Positions 49,159 to 58,624 of a stretch of 64,000 nt of DNA are shown here, piece by piece; the first letter of the stretch is position 1; the number at the start of each line of letters is the position of its first letter. Below the pieces are notes generated by a model that ran no database searches, had not been told where the DNA came from, and worked only from the letters and a program-made list of their open reading frames with translations. The DNA is from Parvularcula marina. GTDB taxonomy: Bacteria; Pseudomonadota; Alphaproteobacteria; Caulobacterales; Parvularculaceae. The stretch spans positions 744,001 to 808,000 of the forward strand of contig NZ_QUQO01000001.1 of NCBI RefSeq assembly GCF_003399445.1. The letters run 5' to 3'. The translations under genes were made by a program, and so were the position numbers.

Positions 49159-50781
49159 TCAGTTGATCCGGTCGACCGGAACTTCTGCCGGATGCTCTTC
49201 GCCACTGCCGACGAGCGGTTCGTCGTCCTTCAGCGTCTTGGTGTGCATCAGGTAGTTGATCAGCGGCGAGATCAGGACAAGGCCGAATCCGACCGCAACC
49301 GCAATCCACCCGATCCTGGAGTAGACCTCCATGACGAGTTCGACATTGTACTCTTCCTCAAGAGCATCCGACCCCGTCGCCTGCGCGATCTGCGAAGCCA
49401 CCATGTTCCCGGCGCCAGAGGCGAGGAACCATGCGCCCATGATCAGGCCGACCATGTTTGCCGGCGAAAGCCGCGTCATCGCAGAGAGACCGACCGGCGA
49501 GAGGAAAAGTTCCCCTGTCGTGTGCAGTAGATAGATCAGGAAGATGAAGATGACCGGCGTCATATCCACGCCCGACCCTGCGCCCCAGACGAGAACGAGG
49601 AAGCCGAGACCCAGCTGGACGATCCCGAGACCGAATTTCTGCGGCGCCGTCGGCTCCATGTTCCGCTTGGCGAGGAAAATCCAAAGACCCGCGAAGAGCG
49701 GTCCCAGATAGATGATGTAGAACGCGTTGAGCGACTGGAAGACCGATGCTGGCACTTCCCAACCGAACATCGTCCGATCGACGGCTTCATCCGTGTAGAT
49801 GTTCAGCGACGAGCCTGCCTGTTCAAACAGCGCCCAGAAGAGGACCTGTGTCGAAATCAGGATCAGCGCGGCAAAGATCCGATCACGTTCATGCGGGGTG
49901 AGTTTCACGACCGCCCGGAAGACGATGTAGGCGTAGACGATAAACATCACCGGCCAGAGGATCGCAGCAACCTTGCCCTGATCCCGGACAAGCCACCAGA
50001 CGAGCCCCAGCATCCCGGCCGTGCCGATATAGATCAGCATGTCAGGCGAAAGACCCATGAACCGTTTGGCTTGAACCTCGGCTGCGTTTTTGAGCTCACC
50101 GGCGCCTTTAAGGAGCGGCTTGCCGAGCAGGAAGACGATCAGACCGAGCAACATGCCGACACCGGCAAGACCGAAGCCGTATTTCCAGCCATAGGTCTCG
50201 CCAAGGTAGCCAGCCCAGAGAGCACCAAGGAACGAGCCCGAATTGATGCCGACATAAAAGAGCGTGAACGCCCCGTCCCGGCGAAGGTCCGTCTTGGGAT
50301 AAAGCTGGCCGACCATGGCCGAGATGTTGGCTTTCAGGAAGCCGACCCCGAGGATGATGAAGGCGAGAGCCAGATAGAAAATGTTGAGAACAGCCATGTC
50401 GGGAGATTCCCCGAACTGTACCGCTTCACCTTCGACCGCCATCAGGCCGTGACCGACCACCAGCAGCGCGGCACCAATCGCAACGGCCTTGCGCTGACCC
50501 ATATATTTGTCAGCCAGATAGCCGCCGATGACCGGCAGGATGTAAACAAGGGTCGTATAGGCGCCATAGAGCCCATAGGCGGCGTCCTGTGTGAATAGGA
50601 AATGCTTGGTCAGATAGAGGACCAGCAGCGCCCGCATCCCGTAATAGGAAAAGCGCTCCCACATTTCGGCGAAGAAGAGGATGTAGAGGCCCTTGGGGTG
50701 GTTACGTATCTGGAACAGCGCAATCGCCATCCCGATGCCGCCCGCAAGCGTGACCAACAGCATTATTGTTAGTGGAGACAT
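49159..50781 (-). CDS. POT-family proton-coupled peptide transporter
   Basis: 540 residues. The PTR2 signature FAEMWERFSYYGMRALLVLY is at residues 37-56, and the second family motif FYVGINSGSFLGALWAGYLG follows. About 12-14 membrane helices are expected. The family imports di- and tripeptides with protons. It matches the many secreted or periplasmic peptidases in this window. It is monocistronic. Confidence 0.93.
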   Translation of the reverse strand: MSPLTIMLLVTLAGGIGMAIALFQIRNHPKGLYILFFAEMWERFSYYGMRALLVLYLTKHFLFTQDAAYGLYGAYTTLVYILPVIGGYLADKYMGQRKAVAIGAALLVVGHGLMAVEGEAVQFGESPDMAVLNIFYLALAFIILGVGFLKANISAMVGQLYPKTDLRRDGAFTLFYVGINSGSFLGALWAGYLGETYGWKYGFGLAGVGMLLGLIVFLLGKPLLKGAGELKNAAEVQAKRFMGLSPDMLIYIGTAGMLGLVWWLVRDQGKVAAILWPVMFIVYAYIVFRAVVKLTPHERDRIFAALILISTQVLFWALFEQAGSSLNIYTDEAVDRTMFGWEVPASVFQSLNAFYIIYLGPLFAGLWIFLAKRNMEPTAPQKFGLGIVQLGLGFLVLVWGAGSGVDMTPVIFIFLIYLLHTTGELFLSPVGLSAMTRLSPANMVGLIMGAWFLASGAGNMVASQIAQATGSDALEEEYNVELVMEVYSRIGWIAVAVGFGLVLISPLINYLMHTKTLKDDEPLVGSGEEHPAEVPVDRIN

Positions 50782-50913
50782 GGAAAGCTGACGTCCTTCG
50801 TAAAAAGGGACCGCTAAAGTTCAAATCGGGATAGCAGAATGCATCCCGATCCTCGTGCCCGCGGCCCTGTTTGCCCAGTTTCAGCCATCGACCTTAGCTC
50901 GTGTGACAGAAAA

Positions 50914-51348
50914 ATGAACCGAGAAATGACTGACTTAAGTGATTGGCAGCTAGATGCGCGCCTTGCTGCGGAAGCGAAGAGCGCAGCGGAACTCGAGCTT
51001 TGCAGGATTCTGCTCCGGGATGAGCATCGTTTCCCGTGGGTCGTGCTGGTTCCCCGGCGGGCAAATTTGTCGGAGAGTTTTGATCTGAATGACCCGGACC
51101 GCGCCCTTCTCTGGGGCGAAGTCGATGCTGTGGCCGCAGCACTGAAAGCCGTCACGGGCGCGGCCAAGATCAATATCGCCGCTTTCGGCAATATGGTCCC
51201 GCAGCTTCATATCCATATTGTGGCGCGGTCGCCGGAAGACCCTGCCTGGCCCGGCAGCGCAGTCGGCTGGGCTACGCCCGAGCCCTATTCCTCCGCGCCA
51301 TCCTTCTGGGCGGATTTATTGGCGTGCCTCAATTTGAGCGAACGGTAG
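50914..51348 (+). CDS. HIT-domain protein
   Basis: About 144 residues from ATG 50914; ATG 50926 (MTDLSDWQLDARL) is equally possible since neither has a strong ribosome site. The HIT motif QLHIHIVARS (His-x-His-x) near residue 112 and the conserved PWVVLVPRR are present. HIT proteins hydrolyse nucleoside phosphoramidates or dinucleoside polyphosphates; the spacing suggests a HinT-like or diadenosine tetraphosphate hydrolase-type enzyme. Its 3' end overlaps the convergent membrane protein gene by 64 bases. Confidence 0.82.
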   Translation: MNREMTDLSDWQLDARLAAEAKSAAELELCRILLRDEHRFPWVVLVPRRANLSESFDLNDPDRALLWGEVDAVAAALKAVTGAAKINIAAFGNMVPQLHIHIVARSPEDPAWPGSAVGWATPEPYSSAPSFWADLLACLNLSER

Positions 51349-51578
51349 AGCCCGATCAGGCTGATCGCGAACCAGAAGACCTCGATCACCATGCTCGCCG
51401 CATTGAAGGTGAAGAGAAGCGAGAACGCGATAAGGACGGCGGCCAGCGCATTGGCCGCCGAATAGGCTGGCGCGTCAGACGAGAGCTTGCCCGTCTGAAG
51501 TGCCGCATAGGCCCCGATAAGAAGCGCGACGCCGACGAAACCGACGGCGTCAGGCCATGAGGGAGTCCAGCCGGTCAT
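51285..51578 (-). CDS. Small three-helix membrane protein (CBU_0592-like)
   Basis: 97 residues from the ATG at 51578 (MTGWTPSWPDAVGFVGVALL). The four hydrophobic segments VGFVGVALLIGAYAALQTG, NALAAVLIAFSLLF and MVIEVFWFAISLIGLY with the phrase AYSAANALAAV are typical of the CBU_0592 family, whose function is unknown. The gene starts 7 bases after the lpd stop and probably shares its transcript. Its C-terminus (KSAQKDGAEE) is encoded antisense to the HIT gene. Confidence 0.75.
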   Translation of the reverse strand: MTGWTPSWPDAVGFVGVALLIGAYAALQTGKLSSDAPAYSAANALAAVLIAFSLLFTFNAASMVIEVFWFAISLIGLYRSLKLRHANKSAQKDGAEE

Positions 51579-51585
51579 CTGGCCG

Positions 51586-52998
51586 TCAGGCCTGCATCGT
51601 CCAGCCTTCAACGCCCATCGCCGCCTGGCGCAGGGCCTCGGTGCGGGTCGGGTGCGGGTGACAGGTGCGGGCGATGTCTTCAGACGAGCCGCCGAATTCC
51701 ATGACGAGGCAGGCTTCGGCGATCATCTCGCCAACGCCGGTGCCGATCATGTGAACCCCGAGTACTTCGTCGGTCACCGCATCAGCGAGGACTTTGACGA
51801 AACCGTCCGTCTGGTGATTTGTTTTCGCCCGGCTGTTGGCCATGAAGGGGAATTTGCCGACCTTGTATTTGCGGCCTTCCTCTTTGAGCTCTTCTTCGGT
51901 CTTGCCGACGGTTGCGACTTCCGGATCGGTATAAACGACGCCCGGAATGACGTTGTAATTCACATGGCCCGGCTTGCCGGCAATGATCTCAGCAACCGCA
52001 ACGGCCTCATCCTCTGCCTTGTGCGCGAGCATCGGGCCCGGCGTCACATCGCCAATGGCGTAGATGCCTTTGACGCCGGTTTCATAATGGTCGTTGACCT
52101 CAATGAAGCCGCGATTATTGGTCTTGATGCCAACTTTTTCGAGGCCAAGGTTCTCGGTGAAAGGCCGCCGGCCAATGGCGACCAGCACGGCATCGGCCTC
52201 GAGCACAGTCGCTTCGCCGCCTTTGGCGGGCTCGACCGTGACCTTCGCGCCCTTGCCGGATTTCTCAACGCCCGTGACCTTGGTCGAGAGCATGAAGTCC
52301 ATGCCCTGTTTCTTCAGGATACGCATGAACTGTTTGGAAAGCTCGCCATCCATGCCCGGGGTGATGCGGTCGAGGAATTCGACCACGGTGACTTTCGCGC
52401 CAAGACGGCGCCAGACCGAGCCAAGCTCGAGCCCGATGATCCCGCCACCGACAACGACCATGTGCTCTGGCACTTTGGGTAAGGAAAGTGCGCCGGTCGA
52501 AGAGACAACGAGCTTCTCGTCAATCTCGACACCGGGCAGCGGCATGACTTCCGAACCGGTCGCGATGATGATGTTCTTCGCCGAGATTTCCTCCGTTGAG
52601 CCATCATCCTTCTTCACACTGACCTTGCCGGGAGCGGAGATCTGGCCCCAGCCATTGATCGGGGTGATCTTGTTCTTCTTGAAGAGGAACTGGATACCGT
52701 CCGTCAGGCCGGTAACCGCATCATCCTTTTGCTTGAGCATGGCATTGAGATCGAGCTCGAGCCCTTTGATCTTCACCCCAAGGTCCGCGAAATGTTTATC
52801 CGCGCCTTCATAGGCTTCTGAGGCATGCAGCAGCGCCTTGGACGGGATGCAGCCGACATTGAGGCACGTGCCGCCGAACCGGCCGGTCTCGCGTTTCTCG
52901 ATACAGGCGGTGGAAAGGCCAAGCTGGGCTGCACGGATCGCGGCATTATAGCCGCCGGGGCCGCCGCCAATGACGACGACATCGAAGGATTGGGACAT
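51586..52998 (-). CDS. lpdA: Dihydrolipoamide dehydrogenase
   Basis: 470 residues. The FAD site [20 protein letters not shown] is at the start, the redox disulfide is Cys45-Cys50 in [16 protein letters not shown], and the C-terminal catalytic His-Glu pair is in [19 protein letters not shown]. It is the E3 component of pyruvate and 2-oxoglutarate dehydrogenases. No E1 or E2 gene is next to it, unlike in many alphaproteobacteria where it follows sucAB. Confidence 0.97.
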   Translation of the reverse strand: MSQSFDVVVIGGGPGGYNAAIRAAQLGLSTACIEKRETGRFGGTCLNVGCIPSKALLHASEAYEGADKHFADLGVKIKGLELDLNAMLKQKDDAVTGLTDGIQFLFKKNKITPINGWGQISAPGKVSVKKDDGSTEEISAKNIIIATGSEVMPLPGVEIDEKLVVSSTGALSLPKVPEHMVVVGGGIIGLELGSVWRRLGAKVTVVEFLDRITPGMDGELSKQFMRILKKQGMDFMLSTKVTGVEKSGKGAKVTVEPAKGGEATVLEADAVLVAIGRRPFTENLGLEKVGIKTNNRGFIEVNDHYETGVKGIYAIGDVTPGPMLAHKAEDEAVAVAEIIAGKPGHVNYNVIPGVVYTDPEVATVGKTEEELKEEGRKYKVGKFPFMANSRAKTNHQTDGFVKVLADAVTDEVLGVHMIGTGVGEMIAEACLVMEFGGSSEDIARTCHPHPTRTEALRQAAMGVEGWTMQA

Positions 52999-53063
52999 GG
53001 AAGAGCTCGCGAAAAACTAGCGTTGGATATTCGCGAGGGAGGTAGGCCCGGTCCCGGACAGGG

Positions 53064-53696
53064 TCAAGCGGAGGGGGTGTCCTCGGCCATACGCTCGATC
53101 CCCGCATGGGCAAAAAGCGGATGCCGCGCCAGATAGCCCGCGATCCGGGCACTCATGGCCTCAAAGCTGTACCCGTAGAAAAAGAGGACCGTATCGGTGC
53201 TGAGCCGCCGGTAGCTGCGATAGGCCCCCGCCTCTCCCAGCAGCCCGCCGATTTCGGCGATGACTTCTTCGAGAATGTCACTTTCCGTGATCCCCTTCGG
53301 CAGCTCATCCCGGCAAAGCCGGATCGCCATGCCTTCCTGCGTGCCGAACGGGATTCGGCGATCCTCCGCCTCACTCTCCCCCTCGATAATCAGCATGGAG
53401 CCTTTGGGCGCGCCGATATCCTCTAATGCAGCGATGACGCGCGCGATGGTCGCGTCATCGGCCTGCCGGACTTCGAGTTCGAGATCACAGGCCGCGATGC
53501 TGCCATCCCTTGCGAGAAGTGAGCTGCCGCCGATGAATTCCCCCAATCCGTCGGCTTTCATCAGGATCTCAAGCGGATCCTCAAACTGCTCCCCCAGATT
53601 GATCGGCTGGATCGGCGCGTTGAGGCGCGCGACGAGATAAACGCGCTCGCCGTCCTCATCATCAATGAAATGCGTGCTTTCCTGACCCGAAAACAT
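53064..53696 (-). CDS. Hypothetical acidic cytoplasmic protein
   Basis: 210 residues with no signal peptide or membrane segment. Visible features are FEDPLEILMKADGLGEFIGG and AACDLELEVRQADDATIARV in the N-terminal half, and YRSYRRLSTDTVLFFYGYSF towards the end; the composition is that of a folded alpha/beta protein. I do not recognise the family. It is alone, between lpd and a thioesterase gene, all in the same direction. Confidence 0.5.
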   Translation of the reverse strand: MFSGQESTHFIDDEDGERVYLVARLNAPIQPINLGEQFEDPLEILMKADGLGEFIGGSSLLARDGSIAACDLELEVRQADDATIARVIAALEDIGAPKGSMLIIEGESEAEDRRIPFGTQEGMAIRLCRDELPKGITESDILEEVIAEIGGLLGEAGAYRSYRRLSTDTVLFFYGYSFEAMSARIAGYLARHPLFAHAGIERMAEDTPSA

Positions 53697-53783
53697 GCCA
53701 CTCTCCCAGGGTCTCCCCCTCGGAGAATGGCAGGTTTACGTTAAATCCCGCCCAGCCAATCGTGATAAATTGAACGGCCAGCG

Positions 53784-54206
53784 TTAAGGTTTTGGCCAGA
53801 GGACCATCTGGGTACAGCGGAACAGCGCAATGGTCTTGCCGTCATCGGCGCGGGTAACTTCCGCATCCCAGAGCTGAGTGTTGCGGCCCAGATGCACCGC
53901 TTTTGCTTCCGCGCGGACAACCCCGTCACGGGCTGTGCCAAGGAAATTCGATTTGAGCTCAATCGTCGTGAAGCCGACTGCCCCTTCAGGCAGGCTCGCC
54001 ATGCAGCCAAAGCCGCATGTACTGTCCGCCAGCGTCACCACAGAACCTGCATGAAGATAGCCATTATGGGCCAGCACATCCTGTCGGACCGGCAATTCAG
54101 CCAGCGCCCGGCCATGCTCAACGGAGAGGAATTTGAGGCCCAGCAGGCCCGGCAGATGTGACTGGCCGGCGGCTTCGAGATCCTTGGGATCAAATGATGC
54201 GGACAT
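53784..54206 (-). CDS. PaaI-family hotdog-fold thioesterase
   Basis: 140 residues. The fold is marked by VLAHNGYLHAGSVVTLADST (hotdog helix start with the HNG and HAG turns) and FTTIELKSNFLGTARDGV. The family hydrolyses acyl- or aryl-CoA thioesters. The catalytic acid normally in the helix position is the Asp of LADST. It lies 33 bases after the DksA-like gene, in the same direction. Confidence 0.85.
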   Translation of the reverse strand: MSASFDPKDLEAAGQSHLPGLLGLKFLSVEHGRALAELPVRQDVLAHNGYLHAGSVVTLADSTCGFGCMASLPEGAVGFTTIELKSNFLGTARDGVVRAEAKAVHLGRNTQLWDAEVTRADDGKTIALFRCTQMVLWPKP

Positions 54207-54239
54207 GGTGGCTACCTCCTGAATAAGTCAGGCTCGAGA

Positions 54240-54572
54240 CTAGCGCCGGCAGTCGCGGCAAAGCTCGGCCATCGGATCAATTTCGAGCCGGGCTTCGGCG
54301 ATCTCTTCGCCGCATTCAAGGCATTCGCCATATCCGCCCGCTTCGATTCGCACGAGCGCGCGCTCGATACGCCCAAGGTCACGGCGCCGAAGCTGTTCCT
54401 GCGCATTGGCCATCGCCTGCTGTTGCAAGGCATCCTGCCGGGAGAGGCGCCCAACCGATTGCTGATCGAGCTGGGGCGCCTTGCGCGCATCGGCCGCGGC
54501 CTCTGACTGAGAAAAAAGGCGCGCCTTCTCTTCCAGAAGACGCGCCTCGAAATTTTTCAGATCGATCGGCAT
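54240..54572 (-). CDS. DksA/TraR-type zinc finger protein
   Basis: 110 residues. The C-terminal Cys4 zinc finger ECLECGEEI and LCRDCRR is complete. An N-terminal coiled coil contains DQQSVGRLSRQDALQQQ; the Asp-Ala tip motif that true DksA puts into the RNA polymerase channel is not seen, so this is a DksA-like paralogue and not necessarily a ppGpp cofactor. It starts 12 bases after the trigger factor stop and is likely cotranscribed with tig. Confidence 0.83.
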   Translation of the reverse strand: MPIDLKNFEARLLEEKARLFSQSEAAADARKAPQLDQQSVGRLSRQDALQQQAMANAQEQLRRRDLGRIERALVRIEAGGYGECLECGEEIAEARLEIDPMAELCRDCRR

Positions 54573-54584
54573 GAGCCGCCGGGC

Positions 54585-55928
54585 TTATTCGACAAGATCG
54601 TCTTCGCCCGGATCTTTCATCAGCTCTTCCTTGGAGACCGTCTTGTCGGTCACTTCGGCCTTTTCGATGATGTGATCGATCACGCGATCTTCGAAGAGCG
54701 GCGCACGAAGCTGGGCATAGGCGCCCGGATTCTGCTGTAGATACTGGACGACCTGCTCAACCGGCACACCGGCTTGCATCGCCTGGATCTGGATCTGACG
54801 CTGCATGTCCTGATCAGGAACGGTGACTTTCGCCGCCTTGCCCATTTCTGCGAGGACGAGACCGAGGCGAACGCGGCGTTCGGCAATCTTGCGATAGTCC
54901 TCTTTGAGTTCGTCCTCGGACTTGTCCTTGTCTTCCTCGTCACGCTCTGCGCCTTCGACCTGTGCCCAGATCTGGCGGAACTCGGCGTCGACCATGCCCG
55001 GCGGCAGGTCGAAATCGTGCTTCTCGTCGAGAAGGTCGAGGATGTCGCGCTTGAGGTGCAGGCGCGACTGGCCGTCATAACGGCGCTGGATCTGCTCTTT
55101 CACACGCTCTTTAAGCTGTGCGAGATCCTCAAGACCCATGGCTTTGGCGAATTCGTCATCGATGGTCGTCTCTTTCGGCGCTTTGACGGCCTGAACGGTG
55201 ACATCGAAGGTCGCTTCCTTGCCGGCGAGCTGGTCGGCGCCATACTCTTCGGGGAAGGTCACGGTGATGAGTTTCTCGTCACCGGCTTTGACGCCCATGA
55301 GCTGCTCTTCGAAGCCCGGAATGAACGAGCCCGAGCCAAGCACGAGCGGCACGCCCTCGCCTTTGCCGCCCTGGAATTCCTCGCCGTCGATCTTGCCGAC
55401 AAAATCGATGCTCAGCTGGTCGCCGTCTTCGGCAGCCGCATCGACATCACGATCCGCATACTGGACATTCTCTTCAGCGATCTTTGCGACTTCCTCGTCG
55501 ACTTCCTCATCAGAGATGTCAGCCGTGAGGCGGGTCAGCGCGAGGCCTTCGACCTCAGCCGGTTCGAAGTCCGGCAGGACCTCGACATGGATGTCATATT
55601 CAAGGTCGGCATCGCCATCGATGACCTTTTCGATCAGGCCCTCGTCGAGATGCGGGTGCGGCGGCATGGCCGGCTGGACCTTCGCATCGTTCAGCGCCTT
55701 TTGCTGGGCAGCGGCCATCTCTTCCTGGATCAGCTCGGACATCATGCCCTTGCCGTACATTTTCTTGAGGAAGGAGAGCGGCGCCTTGCCCGGCCGGAAG
55801 CCTTTGAGATGCACCTGACCCTTCACCTCTTCCAGCTTCGCATCGAGGCGAGTGGAGAGATGCGATTGCGGGATCACGACGCGGAATTCGCGGCTAAGGC
55901 CTTCGGCAGATTTTTCTGTGACTTGCAT
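54585..55928 (-). CDS. tig: Trigger factor
   Basis: 447 residues. The ribosome-binding signature is GFRPGKAPLSFLKKMYG (about residues 42-58). The FKBP-type proline isomerase domain is centred on GDQLSIDFVGKIDGEEFQGG (about 165-185), and the C-terminal chaperone arms follow. It binds nascent chains at the exit tunnel. It starts the tig / DksA-like pair; clpP and clpX, common neighbours, are not here. Confidence 0.96.
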   Translation of the reverse strand: MQVTEKSAEGLSREFRVVIPQSHLSTRLDAKLEEVKGQVHLKGFRPGKAPLSFLKKMYGKGMMSELIQEEMAAAQQKALNDAKVQPAMPPHPHLDEGLIEKVIDGDADLEYDIHVEVLPDFEPAEVEGLALTRLTADISDEEVDEEVAKIAEENVQYADRDVDAAAEDGDQLSIDFVGKIDGEEFQGGKGEGVPLVLGSGSFIPGFEEQLMGVKAGDEKLITVTFPEEYGADQLAGKEATFDVTVQAVKAPKETTIDDEFAKAMGLEDLAQLKERVKEQIQRRYDGQSRLHLKRDILDLLDEKHDFDLPPGMVDAEFRQIWAQVEGAERDEEDKDKSEDELKEDYRKIAERRVRLGLVLAEMGKAAKVTVPDQDMQRQIQIQAMQAGVPVEQVVQYLQQNPGAYAQLRAPLFEDRVIDHIIEKAEVTDKTVSKEELMKDPGEDDLVE

Positions 55929-56069
55929 GTCGGTCTTTCGGTGCCGGGCCGGTCGAGGGCCCGGAAGAGTCTAGAGTTTCCGGAAAAACGAAGGACGCCC
56001 GATAGCGCTGTGGGCGCGCGGGCGCAAGGGGCAGCAATGCCTTGCCTTCAAAGCACCTTCTTTGCCCCC

Positions 56070-57896
56070 CTATCCGGCTGATGCTGCCGGGGGGCCGTCG
56101 CTTGCATCCTTCATCGGCTCCATGCCCTGATCGGCGATGCCATGCGGCTGCCTTGTCCCCGGCACACGGATGTCCTCGACCAGCTCGACAATGTCCTGCG
56201 GCGGCGGCGAAGTCAGGAGCGCTGTGACGATCCCCACCCCCAGCGCCAGGAACATGAAGACAAAGCCGATCCCTTCAGGTGAGACGCCGAAGAGATATTG
56301 CTCGGGCGTGCCGCCCCCGAATTTGAACCAGAAGATGTAGGCGAAGGTGGTGATGAGGCCCGTCAGCATGGCTGCAATCGCCCCTTCCTTGTTCATGCGG
56401 GTCCAGAAGATGCCAAGGAAGATGATCGGGAAGAGCGACGCCGCGGCGAGCCCGAAAGCGAAAGCGACAACCTGCGCCACGAACCCAAGCTGGGAGGCAA
56501 AAAGCCCAAGGAGGCCCGCGGCCACCACTGCCCCTGCGGCGGAGGCCCGCGCGACCCGAAGCTCGGTCTTGTCATTCATCTGCGGGAAAAGAGTCCTTCG
56601 GCAGATATCATGACTGACCGCCGATGAGATCACCATCAGGAGCCCCGCAGCGGTTGAGAGCGCTGCCGCGAGCCCGCCCGCAACCACGAGCCCGATGACC
56701 CAGGCCGGCAGCCCGGCAATCTGCGGATTGGCGAGGACGAAAATATCGCGATTGGGGTCGACCTCATTCGCCAGACCGTCCGGCGAATTGGGCCCGCGAT
56801 ACTGCATCACCCCGTCGCCATTTTTGTCCTCATAGGAAAGAAGCCCCGTCTTCTCCCAGTCCTTGTACCAGTGGGGCACGGGCGTCCCGCCCGCCTCACG
56901 GATCTTTTCGGCTTCCGCCTCGTAATCGATCTCGTCGATATTGCCCTCGATATAGGTCGCCTCATTAACGGTGCTGATGAAATTGAGCCGGGCAAAGGCA
57001 CCGATGGCGGGCGCGGTCGTATAAAGAAGCGCAATAAAGAGCAGCGCCCAGCCAGCCGAGACGCGCGCCGCCCGCGCATTCCTGACCGTGAAGAAACGGA
57101 TGATGACATGCGGCAGGCCTGCCGTCCCGAACATCAGAGCACCGGTGATCGCAAAGACATCGAACATGGATTTGTTCGTGCTCGTATATTCGGCAAAGCC
57201 AAGATCGGTCAGCGTGGTGTTAAGCTTCTCGAGCATCGCCACATCCTCACCCCGCACATTCGAGATGAAGCCGAGCTGCGGGAAGACATTCCCGGTGATG
57301 ATGAAGGAGATGAAGATCGCCGGGACCGTATAGGCAAAGATCATCACGCAATACTGGACGACCTGCGTATAGGTGACGCCTTTCATGCCGCCGAGCGTCG
57401 CGTAGAAGAAAACGATCACCATGCCGATGATGATGCCCCACTCGAACGGGATGCCCAAGAAACCGGAGAAGGCAACGCCCACCCCTTTCATCTGCCCGGC
57501 GATATAGGTGAAGGAGACGAACAGCGCACAGATGACCGCGACGATCCGCGCGAAGGTCGAATAATATCTGTCCCCCACAAAGTCCGGCACGGTGAACTTA
57601 CCGAATTCGCGCAGATAAGGCGCGAGCAGTAGCGCCAGCAGCACATAGCCGCCGGTCCAGCCCATCAGGTAGACCGACCCGCCATAGCCGAGGAAAGCAA
57701 TCAACCCTGCCATGGAGAGGAAGGATGCCGCACTCATCCAGTCGGCAGCGGTCGCCATGCCATTGACGGCCGGATGGACGTCATGGCCCGCTACATAGAA
57801 TTCATCCGTACTGCCCGCCCGCGACCAGAGGGCAATGCCGATATAGGCCGAGAAAGACAGCCCGACGAAGAGATAGCTCCAGAATGCCTGATCCAT
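56070..57896 (-). CDS. Sodium:solute symporter family transporter (ActP-like)
   Basis: 608 residues with about 13-14 hydrophobic segments. AGHDVHPAVNGMATAADWMS and ASFLSMAGLIAFLGYGG are the sodium-site region of the SSS family, and SRRLFPQMND follows a long helix. A hydrophilic loop of about 80 residues (roughly 305-385, rich in acidic residues) interrupts the middle. With the DUF4212 partner upstream, it resembles the acetate or short-chain carboxylate symporters found as DUF4212/SSS pairs. The substrate is not proven. Confidence 0.88.
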   Translation of the reverse strand: MDQAFWSYLFVGLSFSAYIGIALWSRAGSTDEFYVAGHDVHPAVNGMATAADWMSAASFLSMAGLIAFLGYGGSVYLMGWTGGYVLLALLLAPYLREFGKFTVPDFVGDRYYSTFARIVAVICALFVSFTYIAGQMKGVGVAFSGFLGIPFEWGIIIGMVIVFFYATLGGMKGVTYTQVVQYCVMIFAYTVPAIFISFIITGNVFPQLGFISNVRGEDVAMLEKLNTTLTDLGFAEYTSTNKSMFDVFAITGALMFGTAGLPHVIIRFFTVRNARAARVSAGWALLFIALLYTTAPAIGAFARLNFISTVNEATYIEGNIDEIDYEAEAEKIREAGGTPVPHWYKDWEKTGLLSYEDKNGDGVMQYRGPNSPDGLANEVDPNRDIFVLANPQIAGLPAWVIGLVVAGGLAAALSTAAGLLMVISSAVSHDICRRTLFPQMNDKTELRVARASAAGAVVAAGLLGLFASQLGFVAQVVAFAFGLAAASLFPIIFLGIFWTRMNKEGAIAAMLTGLITTFAYIFWFKFGGGTPEQYLFGVSPEGIGFVFMFLALGVGIVTALLTSPPPQDIVELVEDIRVPGTRQPHGIADQGMEPMKDASDGPPAASAG

Positions 57897-57899
57897 GAT

Positions 57900-58175
57900 C
57901 TACTCTCCGAGCCCGAAACGCTTTTCGAGCCGGGTCATGGCAAAGCAGTAATAGGCGATGAGAATGAGGAAGACATAGATCGCTCCCTGCTGGGCGAACC
58001 AGAAGCCGAGCGGCGCACCGCCGATTGAGACCTTGTCGAGGATATCCCTTAAGAGGACGCCGGCGCCGTATGAAACGGCAAACCAGATCACGAGCAGCGT
58101 GATGGTGAGCCGGATCGTCGCGCGCCAATAGGCTTTAGCCTGATCCTTTGTCAGCTGCGGCTTATTCCCTGCCAT
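57900..58175 (-). CDS. DUF4212 small membrane subunit
   Basis: 91 residues from the ATG at 58175 (MAGNKPQLTKDQAKAYWRAT), with GGGAGG directly upstream; an ATG five codons earlier is less well placed. Two hydrophobic segments (LTITLLVIWFAVSYGAGVLL; AIYVFLILIAYYCFA) and the FGLGE C-terminus are typical of DUF4212, which accompanies a sodium:solute symporter. It is 3 bases upstream of its symporter. Confidence 0.87.
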   Translation of the reverse strand: MAGNKPQLTKDQAKAYWRATIRLTITLLVIWFAVSYGAGVLLRDILDKVSIGGAPLGFWFAQQGAIYVFLILIAYYCFAMTRLEKRFGLGE

Positions 58176-58451
58176 GGGAGCCTCCCTCATTATCGTTCAT
58201 TTTAGCCGAGGCTTTTGACACGATCCTGCACGCTCGAACACCCGGCAGGGTGAGGAAAGGATTGGACCGAGGAACGGGGGCTGGGCGGCTGGTTTGAGAA
58301 AGAAATCTGTCCGCGAGTAGCAAGCGCCTGACCAAGCGCCTGGCGGATGGCTTGCAATGCCGTCGCTGCAGAAGGTCCGCCTACGTTCTGCTGGAAATCC
58401 GGCGTGACAGCCTTGCTGCCACTCTCGCTACGCTCGATCGGCAGCGAAGGC

Positions 58452-58536
58452 TGGTACCGGTGGTCGGACTCGAACCGACACTCCTTGCGGAACCGGATTT
58501 TGAATCCGGCGCGTCTACCAATTCCGCCACACCGGC
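58452..58536 (-). tRNA. tRNA-Leu (anticodon CAA)
   Basis: The minus strand begins GCCGGTGTGGCGGAATTGGT and ends in CCACCGGTACCA, with CCA encoded. Acceptor pairing is GCCGGTG with CACCGGT (first pair G-U). Anticodon arm CCGGATTCAAAATCCGG gives CAA (58500-58502). The long variable arm (TTCCGCAAGGAG) and the TTCGAGTCC T arm fit a class II leucine tRNA. A palindromic stretch (GCCTTGCTGCC ... GGCAGCGAAGGC, about 58410-58451) follows it and may act in processing or termination. Confidence 0.95.
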
Positions 58537-58624
58537 AAAGGTGAAGGCATGGGTTTACCCGGTTGCGCGGTTCTGTCCATAGCTCTAGCGGAGAGTTTCC
58601 CACCGCCGCCCCGAAAGGACCCCC

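Noticed and set aside
58410-58451. Palindrome after tRNA-Leu as a phage attachment site
   Set aside because: No integrase and no direct repeat of the tRNA 3' end are seen near it; it may be a processing or termination hairpin.
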